Assembly (NCBI GenBank): GCA_013396525.1
Contig: VWYX01000120.1
Coordinates: forward strand, 498,482-562,481
Direction of reading: 5' to 3'
DNA length: 64,000 bases
From: Chaetorhynchus papuensis
Lineage: Eukaryota; Chordata; Aves; Passeriformes; Rhipiduridae
The notes under the pieces were generated by a model. That model did not search any database. It worked only from the letters and a program-made list of their open reading frames with translations, and was not told the DNA's origin. This document shows positions 37,959 to 49,853 of this stretch, piece after piece; position 1 is the stretch's first letter, and each line of letters opens with the position of its first letter. The translations under genes were made by a program, and so were the position numbers.

Positions 37959-38185
37959 CCCGCTTGGCTGGTCCCCACTCTCCACAGTGTATATTAGTTT
38001 TCCTCCTTGTCTCAAGCTGTCACTTTAGGTTCATTTCACTGCAGTTGCCAAGCTCTTGTAATGGGGAAAAGGAAAGAGAAACTATCAGAGTGAAGCTGCA
38101 TGACAAGTCTAAGTCCGGTAATCAAAGTAAATTAAAGGAGATTTTAATTTTAAATCACATCATCCACTTTCCTTATAAGAAAGCA

Positions 38186-38300
38186 TCCAAAAAAACCCAA
38201 ACCAAAACAAAAACCACACCCCCCCCTTAAAAAAATAAACCAAACCAAAAAAAAACCCAAACCCAAAACAAAATACCCCACGAGAAAAACAAAAACCCCC
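38186..38300. repeat. A/C-rich low-complexity tract
   Basis: About 115 bases consist almost only of A and C in CCAAA, CCCAAA and AAAAC words, with a run of nine C residues inside. It is a degenerate CCCAAA-type simple repeat. Confidence 0.85.
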
Positions 38301-41300
38301 TTGTAACTTCCAAGCCATTTGAATAAGACTTAGCATTTTGAGCCACCGGTTAATACTTACTGCTACTGAAAATCCATTTAGTCTGGCAAGATTTATTCTG
38401 ATTTGGGGCAGGGGTGTGGGCTGGGGGTGGTCTTACTATAAAGGGGACAAATACTGTCCATGGGAGTGTGGAGACCTCTAGCAGCTGCAGTCCCGTTTGC
38501 TTGCCTTCTTGCATTTACTAAAGGCCCAGAGGTGTCACTGTGTCTACCCTAGGTCAAGACTGATCCATCAAGTCTGCTGTGTCCACTAACTCAAAACCTG
38601 GGCTGGATTTAGCAATAGTTAGAGCAGTATCATCTGTAGCAGTACAAATCACCCCAGCTCGATCTGCAGGGCAAGAAGTTTGTCAGCTTTCAGAAGGACA
38701 CAGAGTACAACAATGCTGTGGCCATGTGACAGACTCTCCCAGAGCGTGATCCAAGGGCAGCACCAGGAGCATTTGAATTGAGCCACACGTAAGAATTTCT
38801 TAACCTTCAAGGTACAGGTGCTTCATGGGTTTCAACCAAACACTGTAAAGAAGTATGCACAGGGCACGGAAGGCAGTCAATGAGAAGACACCAAAAATGT
38901 TGACCTTCAGCAGTTTATACAAAAGGGAGAGCAGACTGGCATCAGCAAGAGACATAAATATGAAGACTTACACAAACCTTGGCCAATAGCATCAGCATCA
39001 GTGCCAAATCAAGCTAGAAGGAGCATTTTATCACTCCTAATTTGTACATATACTACTAACTACTTCCACTACCTTTTTTTCCACTACTTTTTCTTAATTA
39101 TCACCTTTAAGACTAGATACAATTCTCTAATATTTTTTTTCAGCAAATTTCATCTCCTGATGGGATATCTCCTGATATCTCAGCACTAAGCATCTATTCA
39201 TTTGATAGTCCTGAGCTAAGTCTGTTCCCAGCATCCTGCTCTGCGTGTATTCATCTGCATATCCACACTGCTAGAGTGTACACTGCTGAGGAAGAGGTGC
39301 AGCTCTCCTGCTGAACCTGAGGCCTCAAGTAATCTAAGAGGTAATAAGTATGCCCAGATTACCACTGGTTTATGTGTGACATATGAAAATATACCTGAAA
39401 CAGAGTATAAAGCAAACACATTCCTGTTGCATCAACAACTAGCAAGTTGGCCACTTTTGAAGGAAATGGTTGACAAACTGGAAAAGCATACTTGTATCCT
39501 CCTATGAATATTAAAAGTGGCTTTTTCCTGTTCAGTTTTCTGTTGCTGCTGAATGGACTGAGTTCAATCAAAGGAAGCTGCAAAGGATTTGTTAAAGAAC
39601 TGGGAAGGAAATATTAAAGAATGGACCAGATAAGGAACATCCCTCAAAACACTGTCACAGGATTTATAGCTAGAAAGAGGGACTCCCTGTGTTAAAGCCT
39701 GAGAAGAGGAAGATCAGAAAACACTGATCTGTTAAAAGATCCTGTCCTACAGACAGAAAAGCATTTTGGGGTGAAGGAGAAAAGACAGTCCAGAGTGAGG
39801 AAAAACTGTCAGCCTGAAAAATTCAGAAACAGTCAGAACAGCCTGTAAAGAAAAGCAAGTTGTTCCTCCTGGCTCAGATGTGAACAACAAGGTGGTGCTG
39901 GCTGAACTGTGGACAGACAGGAAACTTTGGTATGTGACTGTGCATGTAGACCCCCTGCTTTTTACTTTGGTATGCTGAAAAGTTGCTTGGGGGTCCTTTT
40001 AATGAGAGCTACTGTTCCAGGCTTCAAAAGATAAAGGAGGGCCCATGCCTGGACCTGTAAAAGTACTTACTGGTTGGTACTCCTGGGATTACAACACAGG
40101 GCCTGACCTGAGAGCTGGTGGATTAAGGGATTCCACTCCCAGAGACGTAATGACCTGGGATGGACCAAAGGGGAGAGAGGAGAGAGAGATACTGCTTTTG
40201 GTAGGTCTCAAGACACACAGCAGCATCTGCTCAAGAATACAGAAAGTCATGGATTGAAACACTCAAACCCATGTTTCTGGAAAAAGAAAGTACTACTGTT
40301 CTCAATTTTCTGTAAGGAAAAGAAGAGGAATAATTATTTTCAAGACATTCTGAGCAGTGAGGATGGAGTGATGTACTGTCTGTATCCCATTCACTGATAC
40401 TGACTTTGATTTGTGTAGAAGTCTCTACATAGCCACAAGTAACTATCACATTGGAGAGGATAAAATAACATGATAAGGAAATATTGAAAGTATAATTACA
40501 TGAATAAATCTAAAAATCTCTTTTCCTATAACGTAGCTAGTAGACTACTCAATTAGAAGTTGTGTCAGATTGCTTACCATTGATTGCAAATGGCTTGCCA
40601 ATTTTACTGACACGAAATGCTAAAGCAAGTGCCATTCACCAGTGGTGCAATAGGCAAACTGGCCTCATGGCATCCACATGAACATGCTCTTGCACTTACA
40701 CAGAGCCAAAATCTGGTCAAATCTGAGGTAGCAAAGCACATAAGAATTCTCAGATGTTTGTTTGTTTTAATCATTGTGCCTCCTTTTATTGATGGTATAT
40801 GCACAGGTGCTTGTGGCCAAAGCCTCATTTCAGCAAATGTAAGCCCAACGTAAAAAGATCTCAAAGTGAGTATAAATTTAAGAAGTCTGCTAATAGTTGA
40901 CTGAATGATTAAAGGATGTCTATTGAGCCACCACCTGAAGCACAGGGATCTGGACACACACATATTCATTCTCACATATTAAGAAAAATACAAAGGAAAA
41001 CTCAGTAAATGAATTAAGAATCATGCTGTACTAGCAGATTTACAGACAATTGATGGTCACAGAGTAGTTTACAGCTGAACCAAAGGTTTTATGGCAAATC
41101 AATACAAAATAGTTTTATAAGCTGGTTGAAAAATCTTTCCCATTTACAAACAAAAGTTAAACAAGTCATTTCACATACACTTGATAACCAGGAAGTAGTT
41201 TAGTCACACCTCAATAACCTGATCAACCCTGCACTCACAATGCAGTGAACAGCTTTACCATTTGTGACGAGCCCTTGAATGAGCTTGAGTTCTGACATAG

Positions 41301-41339
41301 ACTTGCCTGGGCTCATAATTGAAGGCAGCACCCCAGAAA
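38301..41339. other. Unique DNA, possible unrecognised repeat near 39.8-40.25 kb
   Basis: No gene is recognised. A G-rich run occurs at 38405-38430. The stretch at roughly 39.85-40.25 kb is less AT-rich and looks like old retroelement or LTR sequence, but I cannot place it in a family and do not call it separately. Confidence 0.35.
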
Positions 41340-41840
41340 GCACCACGAATGTGTCAAGAGCCCTGCAAGGTGCAGGTTCCCCAGCCTAGGACATGAGACA
41401 GCCGGGAGTCCGCCATCCTGGCTGAAAGAGAGGAAAGAACAAGCTCCTCCCCACAGAGGAGCATCCTCCTGTGTATTCCATAGCCTTGGGACATGCAGCC
41501 TCTCCTCCAGACTCAGACTCAGGCCAGAAAGTTTTCAGCTGCAAAGTTACAGAGCTTGAGTAAGACAAGTCTCCTTTTTGTCAGACTCTGAGGACTGCCT
41601 GGCTGTTCTCTCCCTGCCTTTCTCAGTCTCCCCTGTCGATCAAATCCTGCTGGCTGGGTTTTCCTCCCCGACCATCCCCTCACTACAAAAGTTTTCCCAG
41701 AAAGTGCCAGCTGCCCTCCAGGGAGGCACATCCTGTCCCCCTCCAGGAAAACCCCTGCCCCTGCAGTAGCCAGGACAAGACAGACGTGGTGGCTTCCCCA
41801 CTGCCTGCAGCACAGCCATCTTCCAGAAGGGTCAAAATGT
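41340..41840. other. GC-elevated block of unknown nature
   Basis: The base composition rises clearly above the surroundings, with many CCTCC, CTGCC and CCAGG words but few CpG, so it is not a CpG island. Overlapping open frames of 60 to 126 codons occur on both strands, which is expected from the composition alone. It may be an LTR or another degraded repeat, a lncRNA exon, or simply a GC-rich patch. I recognise no family. Confidence 0.3.
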
Positions 41841-42631
41841 AATGACACACAGCAGACAAAAAGAATGTCAGACACTTCATATTTCCAGAAAAACCTCATC
41901 TCTAAGGGTTATAAGATTAAGGATTATTGCCCTGAAGCCAAGAAAGGAGAAATTTAAGACCAAATCGGAATCAGAAGTGATTATATTGAAATTGGTAGAG
42001 ATATTCCTGACCAGAAGAGTAACCTGCTTTCCTGGCATAGGTACAAGAAGATTTCAGAAAAACTTAATTTAAGAAAAGAAGATTCTTGCATTGTTTTAAA
42101 AACATATTTGCTTAACTCACATCTACTGTATACAATGGTTCCTACCTTCTTCTTTATATTATTTGCTCTTATCTACATAGCTACATATTCATTCTTTACT
42201 CTGTAGCTTATTCTGTATATTAAGCTTTTCAATTACAATCAAGCATTGTACCCACTTCAAAGGCAAATATCCTAATTTTTTTATATTAGTATATTTATCC
42301 AGATTTATTTGGGAAAGTATCCTGAATCAGTATACTTGGGATTTTAAAGTGTAAATAGGGGGATGGTCAGAATACTTTTTCTGAAACTTAAGCGGTTGAA
42401 GTATTTATTGCTATATTAACTTAGGAAAGGTAAATCTCGTGGGAAGGAGAGCATTTGTTGCGCTGAGAATATCCATATTTTGGGAATTGTACAAAATCCC
42501 ATGGAAGGGAGAATGCAAATTAGAGCCCACCTGTATGTCTAGCTCTCACATTACTGTACAAAGGTTTTTCTTTATTTGTTTTACATATCTAGAGCCAAAC
42601 ACACCAATCCACTTGCAGACACAGGCACAAA

Positions 42632-42682
42632 TCCACTGAAGTAAATGATTGTGGATCTCCTTACAACACCAGTGAATTTGGC
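42632..42682. mobile_element. Possible MITE-like remnant
   Basis: The core CACTGAAGTAAATGA is close to the CCATTGAAGTCAATGG core seen at 17.8 kb, and it is followed about 30 bases on by ACACCAGTGAATTTGGCC, which resembles an element end. Only one arm is evident, so this is tentative. Confidence 0.35.
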
Positions 42683-44091
42683 CGTTACATACACCGTTTT
42701 ATTTCTCCTCTAAGCTAAAAATACCTTTGTATTTGAAGACTACCCTTTATTTGAGTTTACATCCCTTAGGACCAACACACAGCACAGCAGTGAACAGGCT
42801 GGAGGGGCTTTAGTGAACAGAGAACTCACAAAATGTGATCACGATGTGCTTTACAGCATGAGTAACTCCCAGGGGATCCCCCACATACACTTCCTAAATA
42901 CTGAGAAAGTTAAAGCTGTCCGTCCAATCTATGGAAATGTGAGTTTTGAGCACTGATAAATTTGGACTGCCAAGAATAAACTCATTTTTAAATGCCAGTG
43001 ATTTTTCTCAGAGAAAAAAATTATGACAATATCCTTTTCTAAATTTCATACACAGTAATTACTAGGCATCTTGCTCACTGCACAACCAAATTGCTTGAAA
43101 TAAGTTGTCAAAGTAAATTGCCTATTCTTTCAATATTGGTAAATTATTCTTCTATTGTGGGTTCTTAGCTTGATAATTTAAGATTCGATCATTTTCATTT
43201 ACTTAGTGTCTTTGAGAATTTTGGAACAAACAACTAAGCCATTTCTTCTAGAAACCTATTAGGCAATTATTATTATAAGGAGAATTAGTGTGGTTGAATT
43301 TAAGAGGAGAGAATTGATGATTATGAGATGGAGGTCGTGAGAAAAGAAATTATGAAGTAAGGTTACTGGGATGTGAAAAATCTCTAAGTCATAATAGACA
43401 TGGCCCATATACAAACTTGATTGTAGTCTTCCTTCTCTGTAAATCAGTAGTATTTTATGTGAAATCACTGTCATTACATTAGTAGAAAGAAATCAGAATT
43501 ATGCTAAAAGGACAGTGCTACTGAAAGGACAAGGTCCCCTTCTACTGGCCTACCACAAGCTGCCTATTCTTCTTGGCTCAGGTGTTGGTGGATTTGCCAG
43601 GGTTCTTAGTGGCCATCTTCAGAACACAAGCCCCTGCACACAGGATCTCTGCGTGGTAACGGTGGTCCTCTGACCCGTGCCTCATCCACCAAATTTGCAA
43701 ATCTGACTAGACTAATTTTCCTTATGATAACAAAAAAAGAGAAAGGGATATTGGGGAGAAAAAGATAGCTCAGTGTAAGGAAAAACTACCTTAGCAATAT
43801 AAATAATAAAAAAGACCCTTCACATTCATGAAAGAAATTTAATTATTTTTAAAAACAGAAAGCTCTTGACAATGCAGCTGCTCCCCATATGCATATTGTG
43901 TGCAGATTAATGAGTCCTTTCGTGGGGAAACAGCTCGGTTTCAGGCCTGTTGTTGTAAGAAAATCAATTTGTTGCTTGTGCAATGTGTAACAGAGATCAC
44001 CTCTGTACTGGGCAAGAACTTAAACAGAGAGAATGACTTCAGTAGAGATTAATTGATACCTTCAAAGTATCCTGACAAAGATTTGACTGAA
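42683..44091. other. Unique AT-rich DNA
   Basis: No gene or repeat is recognised. The 43.88-44.0 kb part has a texture suggestive of a conserved non-coding element, with an ATGCATAT octamer-like motif and an ATTAATGAG segment. That is only an impression without alignment. Confidence 0.35.
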
Positions 44092-44246
44092 ATAAGCTCA
44101 GCTAGTAAGAGCCTGCTGCTAAGAACACCAAGGTTGGTGCTAAGTACACCAACGTTGTGAGTTCATACCCTGCATGGGCCATTCGCTTACAAGTTGGACT
44201 TGATGATCCTTTTGGGTCCCTTCCATCTTGGAATATTCTATGATTT
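44092..44246 (+). mobile_element. tRNA-Ile-derived SINE with CR1-like tail (TguSINE1-like)
   Basis: The head resembles a tRNA-Ile (AAT) gene. It has an A-box-like AGCTCAGCTAGTAAGAG, the anticodon-arm sequence TGCTAAGAACACCAAGGTTG, a degraded B-box-like GTGAGTTCATACCC and a GGGCCA end. The rest matches a CR1 3' end: TTGGACTTGATGATCC, then GGTCCCTTCCATCTTGG and ATTCTATGAT. A tRNA head joined to a CR1 tail is the build of a SINE moved by CR1 machinery, and the family described from zebra finch has a tRNA-Ile head. The anticodon arm is present twice in tandem with a 21-base period, so it is not a functional tRNA gene. The family name is from memory. Confidence 0.82.
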
Positions 44247-44861
44247 GGCCTTTGTTAGGTTTCTGATAATGACATTGATCAGAGCCCTGATCTTTGCTTG
44301 TAAAAGGAGGATAGCATCGGCTTAAATCACCTACTACATATTAGATCAAACAGAAATAAGCCCTCTACTTTGGCTCATTCACTGGTATTAAGGTTAAAAA
44401 GGTATACAATTATTTTTCTTGGTGAAACCAAAGCAATCACAAAGCAAAAATTACTATAAAGCTGGGAAAAAAATAGAAATATGTTTTTAGTAGATGCCTT
44501 TTGCCATTTTTTTTTTTTTTTATCATAATAGCAGTTGTGAATCTGAAAGAGAATCCAGACACTACTTTCTGGGGGAGTGGGAGCAAGTGGGAGCAAGTGG
44601 GGGCAGGTCTAAGTCTCTTGCTGTTTTATCCTCTGAGCGAAGCTACTGTTAATATTTTCTTAACATAGGAAGCAGAGCAGGTCTAACTTTTGGTTAAAAC
44701 AGTAATTCCACATAACTTTGCTGAAATTAAGCATAAACAGTGCAATTGTGAAAGTGAATGGGAAGCAAGAAAAATAACAAAACTTGCTTCGGCCTTGCAG
44801 CAAAATGGACCTGGCTGAAGCGCTGGCTTGAGGAGCTGCTCTATGAATGGTTTCATTCAGC
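44247..44861. other. AT-rich DNA before the second CpG island
   Basis: This contains a 15-base poly-T run at 44507-44521 and a tandem GAGCAAGTGG repeat at 44581-44600. No gene is recognised. Confidence 0.45.
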
Positions 44862-45130
44862 ACAGAGAGGAGCAGCAGCAGAGGCAGCGCCCCCGCTCCC
44901 CTCACCAGCCCAGCTCTGCCCCGCGGCGTGGGGACCCCCGCGGCCTCGGGAGTCGCCCTGGCACGGCAGGGCGCCCACCTGGCCCCGAGAGGCAGCGGCC
45001 CGGGCTCCCGGCGACCCACGGCGGTGGCGGGGCTGTCCGGGCCCGGTGCCCGCCCCGGTGCCGAGGGCCGCTCGGGCCGCTCGGGCCGCTGCTCCCCCGG
45101 GCGAGGCGTGAGGCGCGGGCCCGGCCTCCC
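44862..45130. promoter_or_regulatory. Small isolated CpG island
   Basis: About 270 bases are strongly GC-rich with many CpG and GGGCC/CGCGG words, flanked by AT-rich DNA on both sides. A CTG|GTGAGG sequence on the minus strand (junction 44906/44905) is a possible splice donor, which would make this a leftward promoter with a first exon. No clear plus-strand donor was found. The long open frames across it on both strands are Pro, Ala, Arg and Gly rich and reflect composition only. It could be the promoter of a lncRNA or an alternative promoter of a larger gene. Confidence 0.65.
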
Positions 45131-48100
45131 CTGCGAACCGCGTGACAAACACAATTAAATGCCCTGTCAGGTCCCTCTGCCTTGCAGGGAATAACCGCGG
45201 TGATTACAAAGAAACATCTCAGCATTCCCCTTTATTCCCTCGTTTGATCTTAGTAGGAATGACTCTGATAAAACTGATGCACCGTTCCATTTTTGATAAA
45301 ATACACACTGCCTGTGGAATAATGCTGTCCTGGCTGAGGCTCACTCATGAAAGCCCCTCTCCTTTTGTATTTTCTAGCTTTTCAAAACTTTTTTTTTTTT
45401 TATTTGTCAGTTCAATTGTGTTAGAAGCTTATCCAGATGCCTCTATACTTGAAATAGAAAAAAAAAAAATTACTTTGTTAAGATGTTAGGCAGCACTGAA
45501 TGTAGTTATCATTATTTGTGGCCTTTATATCTACATTACAATTTTGTCACAAGCTCAATGTAATATCTAGAAATCCCCTTAAAATAAAAACTAGTGAGTG
45601 TGTTATGAAATTACAGCCAGGACAGATGGCCAGATCCTGTCATTGGAAATAAAAGTAATGTTATAAGTGTATAACTCCATTGGGGAAATTGAGTACCATA
45701 ATAAAGTAGACTTCCACTTTCTGCAATGAAATTCAATGACTGTTGAGGAGTTTAGGGTTTAGAAAATTGAAAAATGAAACCTTTGGTTTTCCGCTGCTGT
45801 TTGATGATGTGTAGCAAGTCCCTTTATGGACTGAGGCTAACATCCAAATAGTAACAAGCTTGCAGTGAATAGAGCCCACAGAGGATCAGCTACTAAATCT
45901 TGCAATAAAAGCTGTGTGATTTACAGTAAATTCCAGAGGGCTGACAGCACCACAGCTGAGGGCATAAACACTTCTTTCATGGCTGAAGCTTCAGTCAGCT
46001 CTGTCTGCTGTGAAGTACAATTGAGCAGTGAGGCATGCTGCTTACCAGCAATGACTTTGATAAATAACTAGGAAGTCCCACTGTTGGCTTAAAACTAGAA
46101 GTTGTTCAGTTGCAATTCTGCATTTGTCCTGCTTTAATGGGTATGGAAGTGGCTTTAGCTGTAATCTGTCAGTGATTGATTAGGCCTTCCTGGATCCCTT
46201 CCCCACACCGCTCCCAGCTCCCTGCTCTCCACAGTTAAAACAAAATTGGTACATATCTGACTGCCCTCTTATGAGGAAAGTAAACACTCTTAATTCTGCT
46301 CAAGTGAGTATAAGTTAAATGTCTACAACTAATAAATTGTGGACAGACAACCCGTGTTAACAACAGGGTACCTAAAGGTGCAGGTGCTCATGCAACTTCT
46401 GCTCACCACTCAGTTATGCTGGGGTGTAAAAGCCTAATCGGTGTAATTAATGTTTTTTATGCATAAGTACAAGAGCCAGGGCTGGAGCGGAGCCTTGGAA
46501 TCCTAACTGCAGAAGAACAGAGCTCCAAGGCCGAATGTGGGATCATTCATTAACATGCTGTGTAAATTGGACATAACGTTAAACATGTGCACAAATGCCA
46601 CACAGCTACTCAGAAAAGGAGTGTAACATTAGTACAAGAAGCTTCAATAAGGTTTGACATACTTGGTCAATTATGTTCAAATGTGTCTGGGTAAAATGCA
46701 ATATATAAATTATCTGCTCTGATTTGGCAAGATGTGGGAGTATTTTCCTTGTACTTCCAGCTGGAAAGGGAAAAAATAAACAAGCCAGAGTAATACCACA
46801 TCTAGAAAAAGCTATCTTTAACAGAAAGCCAGGAGGACAAAGTCTCTTTACCTGATATCAATAGTTAGCACACAAAAATTCAAACTGTACCATCTGGCTT
46901 ATGTAAAAACTTCAGTGGAGAGTGGACATGATTCTCCATGCATATACATAAAACATTGTTGTGAAATTGTGTAAACACAGATTTGCCAAGCAGCAGAATA
47001 GTTCTCGTATTCTCTGTGCTGTTTTCCTGTAATCTTGTAACTGAGTTACTGCAAGTAAACCAGGGAATATAATATGACACAGAGCTGCTCTATGATACTT
47101 AAGAAATTTAAAGGTAAATACTGTGTGTACATAGCCTTAATATACAGCAAACTTGAGTCTGAGTTTCTGATTCTGCCTCAACTGCCTCTATAATTACTGG
47201 GAACGAGGGAAATGGATTCACCCTACCTCTGAAGCAGAATATTTTGCTTTTAATAGGAAGAATGTATTGAATCCTCATTCTTGCATTTCTTCAGGCTCTA
47301 GTACCATCAGAATTATAGATAACTTTATTTATTTGGGACTGTTACAAATCTGTTTGGTTACTTGTGTATGCCACCATGTTATTTTCCAATGATCTGGTAT
47401 GGGGCAGACCCTCAGTTTTTGACAAAGATGCATCAGTGCTGATGCAAAGTGAACAAAGACATTTTTCAGGTTTACGGTTTGTTCAATACAGAAACAAGCA
47501 GTGACGGGGGAGAGTGTGGGTTCATTCTATAACTGGGCGGGGTATGTAGCTGAACTCACTCTTAAAGTATACTGAGTATATTTCTGAAATTTTTATTGTC
47601 AGAACCACAGGACTATCAAATAAAATAATGCCAAAGAAAGAAAATATCTTCTAGCAGCATGGTATGACTTGATTTTAACAGGGTCATTTTCAATGCTTTT
47701 TTAAAAAGCGATTAAGTATGATTTTTCATTTCTGAAACCGTCCACTTCTCACTGCCTGACCTACATGCATTGAATTGTTCCAAAAGCATTATAAGGGCAA
47801 TTATTGTTGCTTTGAACTTCTCTTGCCATGTCAGAGTAACTAGAAATAAGACATGGGAGAAGGTAGTGTTTGATTAGCTTGAACATTTTTTACTCCCCCA
47901 AGGATTTAGGAAGAAGCCTACCCATAAGTATACAATCAAGGAGAGATTTGCATACCTGAGAAACAGCAGTTCAAGCAGGAGAATGTGAGGTCAGTCAGGA
48001 GTAACTAGTTAAGAAATTCAATTGACGGCTATTTTCCCCATGCTTTTTTATACTTGTGATTTAATACCAGGTGATCTGAACTACCATTAGAAGCTGCTGA

Positions 48101-49762
48101 GAGAATCAAAAGCTTAGGTCGAATTCACATATTAGACTGTGAAGCACAGTTATACTCCTGTAAGGTAAGTATTCTACATTTATTTAAAAGGGACAGAGGT
48201 CTTTTTTTCCCATTTAGAATGTCAGTCCCATAATAATTGCTTATTATATCTATCAAAGTTCTAGGAATTCTTGTAGCATGTTTTTTAGCTATATTGCAAG
48301 AGCTTTAAAAGCTAATAAACTTACAGCAAAGGTGTGAGGATTCTGAGTTCTAATAAATTCTTGTAAAATCATTTTAGGATTCTGTCCAGAGGAAGAGGCA
48401 ATGCAGAGAGGATATGGATCTCTGAAGCTCTGCCCACTGATTCAGCAAGAACTCACTGGTTTGCAGAATCCAATTTTTCCATGGTTGCAGATTCTAGGCT
48501 GGACACAGAAAGCTTATTTACATGAAACTGCTCACTCCTTACTTTATGTGCACTGTCACCTCTGTGTCTCTCATCCCAGTTCCGCAAAGCCAATTCTACA
48601 AACTTGCTCTGCCAATATTCATGCATATTCAGTTGTTACTGATTAATGCTAAGCCCTGAATTTTATTTTAAACCAAGTGCTATTCACAATTTTTTTATGT
48701 CTCTTCTAAGAATGAAAGATATATATGTGAAGCAGTTCTTACTGTTTAGTAACTGAATTATATTTAAAATCACATCATTCAGAAGAGTAAAGTATAATAG
48801 TGTAGAAAACACCATTTAATAGTGACACGTTTCATTTGGACAGCCACTTAATTGAGATATTTTCCAGGGAAACTGTTTAGTCTACCAACTGTAAATGGCA
48901 ATGACTACTGCTTAATCAGAACCATTTTAGCATAAATTTCGCTTAATAGGGAAACATTTGCCTGGTGACAAATACTTGAATAGTGTTTAACCAAGTGTTA
49001 AATAGTTATACAATTCTAGACTCTTCTTTTTAATTTTAATAGTGAAGTGCCAGAAAAAGATTGAAGGGAAAAATACAAGTGGAAATGCTGTAAATACCCT
49101 GACTTTTTCTTTGGTTTCATTTTTTTTGTTCTTGATAAGCAGAGTATTTTGTCTTTGTAAAGCTTTATCAACTATTTTTAAGACTTCGTCTCCTAACTGG
49201 GACAAATAATCAGGAAGATACATCTCAGTAACAGATTTATGCTGTCACCCTTAATAATAAGCTTAATAATAATATGAATTATAATGAAGTTATAACATGA
49301 TAACATGTATGTGCCCTGTCAAAAGACATCTTGGGTCTCCAGCACAGTCACCCCTCACAAAAGAAGGCAAAATCCAGTCCTAACACCAATATCAGAGGTC
49401 CCTTGTTCATTCCAGGAATTGAACTGACATATGAAAAGATCACCCACTCAGAACAGCTCACCTGCATATATTCGATAAGCTTACCTAAAATAGCTATGTC
49501 TGTACTAAAGAAAAAAAAGAAAACAACCATTTCAAGATCCCGTCAGAAGGACCCTACCTATTTGCTCAGGAATACATAACAGGTGGAGGTGTTTCATACT
49601 GACATACCCTTAGCGAAGAAACCTTACTCCCACCAGCCAGTCTGTCATCTCTTAGTATATAAAGATGGCAAGAAGTGTCTTCTGCTGTCATTTACTGTTT
49701 CGGGAGATATGTCATCAGGCAGTCCCTCAGGAGTATTGCTGCTATTAATAATTATAGCTTAA
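45131..49762. other. Unique AT-rich DNA with a few weak signals
   Basis: No gene is recognised. The stretch contains poly-T (45390) and poly-A (45460) runs and a MITE-like remnant at 45.63 kb. A segment at 46.43-46.62 kb is rich in homeodomain and POU-type words (TAATTAATG, TATGCATAA) and looks like a candidate conserved element. Confidence 0.4.
45628..45695. mobile_element. Possible MITE-like remnant
   Basis: The sequence starts GGCCAGATCCTG and continues to ATAACTCCATTGGGG, matching the left arm and core of the element type at 17.8 kb. The right arm is missing or too diverged to see. Confidence 0.45.
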
Positions 49763-49853
49763 GGATCTAATCCTATAAAGGACTAAGCACCTCAGTGAGA
49801 AGTCAAGAGGCACGAAGAACTATTGAAAAGCTGAACACCGTCCCGGATCAGGC
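49763..49853. mobile_element. Possible MITE-like remnant
   Basis: GGATCTAATCCTATAAAGGAC at the left and CCCGGATCAGGCC at the right resemble opposed ends of a small element, and a GAGAAGTCAAGAGGCAC segment near the middle resembles a decayed GAAGTCAATGG core. It is strongly diverged. Confidence 0.4.

Noticed and set aside
39850..40260. Possible retroviral LTR or internal fragment
   Set aside because: The texture is repeat-like but no terminal motif, primer-binding site or family similarity could be recognised.
44092..44181. Functional tRNA-Ile gene
   Set aside because: The anticodon arm is duplicated, the B-box-like part is degraded and a CR1 3' end follows directly. A SINE explains all of this.
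44660..45225. Open frames of 99 to 164 codons across the second CpG island
   Set aside because: Same composition artefact: overlapping on both strands, with no recognisable domain.
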